In this document: piece by piece, positions 5,535 to 7,319 of the stretch
Numbering within the stretch: the stretch's first letter is position 1
Layout of the letters: each line of letters starts with the position of its first letter
Source: Desulfobacteraceae bacterium
GTDB lineage: Bacteria; Desulfobacterota; Desulfobacteria; Desulfobacterales; JAABPS01
Assembly: GCA_011391835.1 (NCBI GenBank)
Contig: JAABPS010000137.1
Span: 1-7,319, forward strand
DNA length: 7,319 nucleotides
Direction of reading: 5' to 3'
The notes under the pieces: model-generated
What the model was told of the DNA's origin: nothing
Databases searched by the model: none
Seen by the model: the letters and a program-made list of their open reading frames with translations, nothing else
Position numbers and translations under genes: made by a program

Positions 5535-6296
5535 ATGGACTCTCCAATTAAAATGTCAACAATAAATCTTGATTTCTATTACGGAAAATTTCAAGCACTG
5601 CAACATATCTCCCTTGATTTTGCCCGTAACCAGGTAACGGCCTTGATTGGTCCTTCCGGATGCGGCAAAAGCACATTCCTGAGGTGTTTGAATCGAATGA
5701 ACGATCTTATACTCATTGGCCGCGTCGAAGGAAAAATCCTTCTGGACAATGAAGATATATACGCTTCAAATGTCGATGTCGTTTCGCTTAGAAGCCGTAT
5801 TGGTATGGTTTTTCAGAAACCGAACCCCTTTCCTAAAACTATTTTTGAAAACGCAGCTTACGGGCTCAGGATCAAAGGAATAAAGAACAAAAACACGCTG
5901 TCCGAACATGTTGAAAACAGCCTGAAGCAGAGCGCTCTCTGGAATGAAGTAAAAGACAGGCTGAATGAATCAGCACTTGGATTGTCCGGCGGCCAGCAGC
6001 AGCGTCTTTGTATCGCCCGTGCGCTCGCTGTCGAACCCGAAGTCCTTCTTATGGACGAACCCTGTTCAGCTCTTGACCCTATCGCGACTCAAAAAATAGA
6101 AGAACTCATCCAGGAACTTAAAGCAAACTACACCATAATTACTGTCACTCACAACATGCAGCAGGCTGCAAGGATTTCTGATACCACTGCTTTTTTTTAT
6201 ATGGGAAAATTAATAGAAACGGGAAATACGGATATTATTTTCACGCGCCCCAGATATAAGGAAACCGAGGACTATATCACCGGACGTTTTGGTTAA
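5535..6296 (+). CDS. pstB: Phosphate ABC transporter ATP-binding protein PstB
   Basis: The cytoplasmic ATPase that powers phosphate import through PstCA. The 253-residue protein has all motifs in order: Walker A GPSGCGKST (39-47), Q-loop within VFQKPNPFPKTIFEN (92-106, a PstB-specific wording), ABC signature LSGGQQQR (150-157), Walker B LLMDEP (171-176), D-loop SALD (178-181) and the switch histidine in VTHNMQQA (204-211). CLNRMNDL (51-58) is also typical of PstB. Length matches the family (about 250-260). It lies 37 bases after pstA. The start ATG 5535 has only a weak purine-rich stretch upstream; ATG 5553 (codon 7) would also leave the domain intact. All catalytic residues are present. Confidence 0.97.
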   Translation: MDSPIKMSTINLDFYYGKFQALQHISLDFARNQVTALIGPSGCGKSTFLRCLNRMNDLILIGRVEGKILLDNEDIYASNVDVVSLRSRIGMVFQKPNPFPKTIFENAAYGLRIKGIKNKNTLSEHVENSLKQSALWNEVKDRLNESALGLSGGQQQRLCIARALAVEPEVLLMDEPCSALDPIATQKIEELIQELKANYTIITVTHNMQQAARISDTTAFFYMGKLIETGNTDIIFTRPRYKETEDYITGRFG

Positions 6297-6359
6297 AATT
6301 CACACTGATTTTAGAAAGAGACTGAAACCAGAAAGCTTCAGAAAAATGAGGAAATTCAT

Positions 6360-7016
6360 ATGACGAAAAATTTTCAAAGAGAACTCGATAAAATAAAAAA
6401 GGCAATTCTATCACTGGGCGCGCTTGTGGAAGAAAGGGTCAGGATGGCAATTCGAGCTGTCGAACAAAAGGATGCAGATATTGCGGATCAAATCATTGAG
6501 TTAGACCTTGAAATCGATGATATGGAAGTAGAAATCGAAGAAGAATGTTTAAAAGTAATGGCGCTCCATCAACCGGTAGCTGTTGATTTAAGGTTTTTGA
6601 CCGCTGTGATTAAAATTAACAACGATCTTGAGCGCATTGGGGATGAGTCGGTAAACATCGCAGAACGAGTGAAGATTATTGCTAAAATGAATCAACATGA
6701 ATTTGTTTTTGACTACTCAACAATGGCAGATAAAACTCAATTAATGCTTCAACAAAGCCTTGACGCGCTTGTGAATATGGACACTGACTTGGCCTTTAAA
6801 ACATTATTGATGGACGATGAGGTTGATAAAATAAATAGAGATGCATATATCAAAATTAAAGATGCCATGGAAAAAAATTCAAATGCACTCGAATTTCTTA
6901 TCAATCTCCTTTTTATTTCACGCCATCTTGAACGGGTCGCAGACCATGCCACCAATATTGCCGAAGAAGTAATTTATATGATTGAAGGAGAAATTGTCAG
7001 GCATGGAAAATTTTGA
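6360..7016 (+). CDS. phoU: Phosphate signalling protein PhoU
   Basis: PhoU links the state of the Pst transporter to the PhoR-PhoB two-component system and keeps the pho regulon off when phosphate is ample. The 218-residue protein is all-helical with two repeated PhoU domains. Each carries the metal-binding signature: NDLERIGDESVNIAE (88-102) and RHLERVADHATNIAEEV (188-204), plus LHQPVAVDLRFLTA (69-82) in the first. Length is as expected (about 215-240). ATG 6360 is supported by GAGG at 6348-6351, 8 bases upstream. It lies 63 bases after pstB and is followed by a PhoB-like regulator, the common order. In the second signature Ala194 stands where Gly is usual (ERVAD for ERIGD), a mild change. 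Confidence 0.95.
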   Translation: MTKNFQRELDKIKKAILSLGALVEERVRMAIRAVEQKDADIADQIIELDLEIDDMEVEIEEECLKVMALHQPVAVDLRFLTAVIKINNDLERIGDESVNIAERVKIIAKMNQHEFVFDYSTMADKTQLMLQQSLDALVNMDTDLAFKTLLMDDEVDKINRDAYIKIKDAMEKNSNALEFLINLLFISRHLERVADHATNIAEEVIYMIEGEIVRHGKF

Positions 7017-7107
7017 TATTATAAAGGCACTATCTTTCAGACAATATACGCTTTATATTGACACGAATTTTATTGATCTCATGCCAATGAAAAATACGGG
7101 TTGTTAG
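7003..7107 (+). CDS. Possible 34-codon ORF linking phoU and the phoB-like gene
   Basis: ATG 7003 lies inside the end of phoU (overlap 14 bases, different frame). The frame stays open for 34 codons to TAG at 7105-7107, one base before the ATG of the response regulator. GGAG at 6987-6990 lies 12 bases upstream, a rather long spacing. The predicted peptide (starts MENFDIIKAL, ends MKNTGC) has no recognised domain, signal or membrane segment. It could be a coupling ORF that carries ribosomes to phoB, or simply chance; family unknown. Confidence 0.3.
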   Translation: MENFDIIKALSFRQYTLYIDTNFIDLMPMKNTGC

Positions 7108-7108
7108 T

Positions 7109-7319
7109 ATGACTGGGAAAAAAATACTGGTTGTTGATGATGAAGAAGATATTCTTGAACTGCTCAGGATCAATCTCGGCAAAGAAGACTATCAGGTCAT
7201 TTGTGCATCGACAGGAGAAGAAGCGATTAAAAAGGCTCATGCTGTCTTGCCAGATCTCATCATCATCGATTTGATGCTCCCTTCCATAAACGGCCTGGAT
7301 GTGGCAAAGAGCTTAAAGA
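7109..7319 (+). CDS. phoB: Response regulator, PhoB-like receiver domain (C-terminus cut by window edge)
   Basis: The 70 visible residues form the first part of a CheY-like receiver: KKILVVDDEEDILELL (4-19) with the acidic pair Asp10-Asp11, and PDLIIIDLMLPSINGLDV (48-65) with the phospho-acceptor Asp54. PhoB is an OmpR-type regulator with a C-terminal winged helix, which is outside the window. The identity as PhoB rests on position right after pstSCAB-phoU and on the PhoB-like LMLPxxxGL wording. Another OmpR-family regulator cannot be excluded. The ATG at 7109 is the first in-frame start after a stop at 7088-7090; the Shine-Dalgarno is weak (ACGGG, 7096-7100). The gene begins one base after the small ORF at 7003-7107, suggesting translational coupling. 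Confidence 0.85.
   Translation, partial: MTGKKILVVDDEEDILELLRINLGKEDYQVICASTGEEAIKKAHAVLPDLIIIDLMLPSINGLDVAKSLK

Noticed and set aside
7058..7063. Perfect TTGACA upstream of the phoB-like gene
   Set aside because: No acceptable -10 hexamer lies 15-19 bases downstream (best candidates ATGCCA or GCCAAT), so a promoter is not supported.
1..7319. CRISPR arrays, tRNA or rRNA genes, insertion sequences, attachment sites
   Set aside because: None seen: no regularly spaced repeats, no transposase or integrase motifs, no terminal inverted repeats with target duplications, and no tRNA-like cloverleaf or rRNA sequence was recognised on either strand.

Overview
The window holds two unrelated functional blocks from a bacterium with moderate-to-low GC and a Gram-negative envelope. 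The evidence for the envelope is an outer-membrane beta-barrel gene with a signal peptide. The gene content and order (pstS-pstC-pstA-pstB-phoU followed by a PhoB-type regulator, and an NrtR-type regulator ahead of nadA) would fit Desulfobacterota (former Deltaproteobacteria). That placement is an inference from style and gene order, not proven by any marker in the window.

Left part, minus strand (1-1699): an NAD-synthesis operon reading leftwards. The first gene encodes an NrtR-family regulator, a Nudix domain that has lost its catalytic glutamates joined to a winged-helix domain. Twelve bases after its stop comes nadA (quinolinate synthase, 4Fe-4S), cut by the window edge. Upstream of nrtR is a consensus-like promoter (TTGACA, 17 bp, TAACTT). 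Its -10 box and start region are covered by a perfect inverted repeat with 11-bp arms and a 5-bp spacer, almost certainly the NrtR operator. The operon therefore looks autoregulated, with NAD-pathway status controlling nadA.

Middle (1749-2825): a divergently transcribed gene for a small outer-membrane beta-barrel, possibly related to the PagL lipid A deacylase fold, with a TTG start and its own promoter. About 350 bases without a confident gene follow. This stretch holds a strong-looking promoter, a perfect TATAAT box close to pstS, a 10-bp direct repeat and a 19-codon leader ORF that ends one base before pstS.

Right part, plus strand (2826-7319): the high-affinity phosphate transport and signalling operon. 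PstS (periplasmic binding protein) is followed by a strong intrinsic terminator, then PstC and PstA (permeases), PstB (ATPase), PhoU (signalling brake) and the start of a PhoB-like response regulator, of which only 70 residues are in view. The terminator after pstS probably sets a high PstS-to-permease ratio. A 34-codon ORF fills the phoU-phoB gap, overlapping phoU by 14 bases and ending one base before the regulator's ATG.

No new multi-gene system is evident. The observations most worth checking are the pseudo-Nudix NrtR with its operator, the two tiny ORFs that each abut a pho-regulon start codon, and the extra promoter in the long pstS leader.
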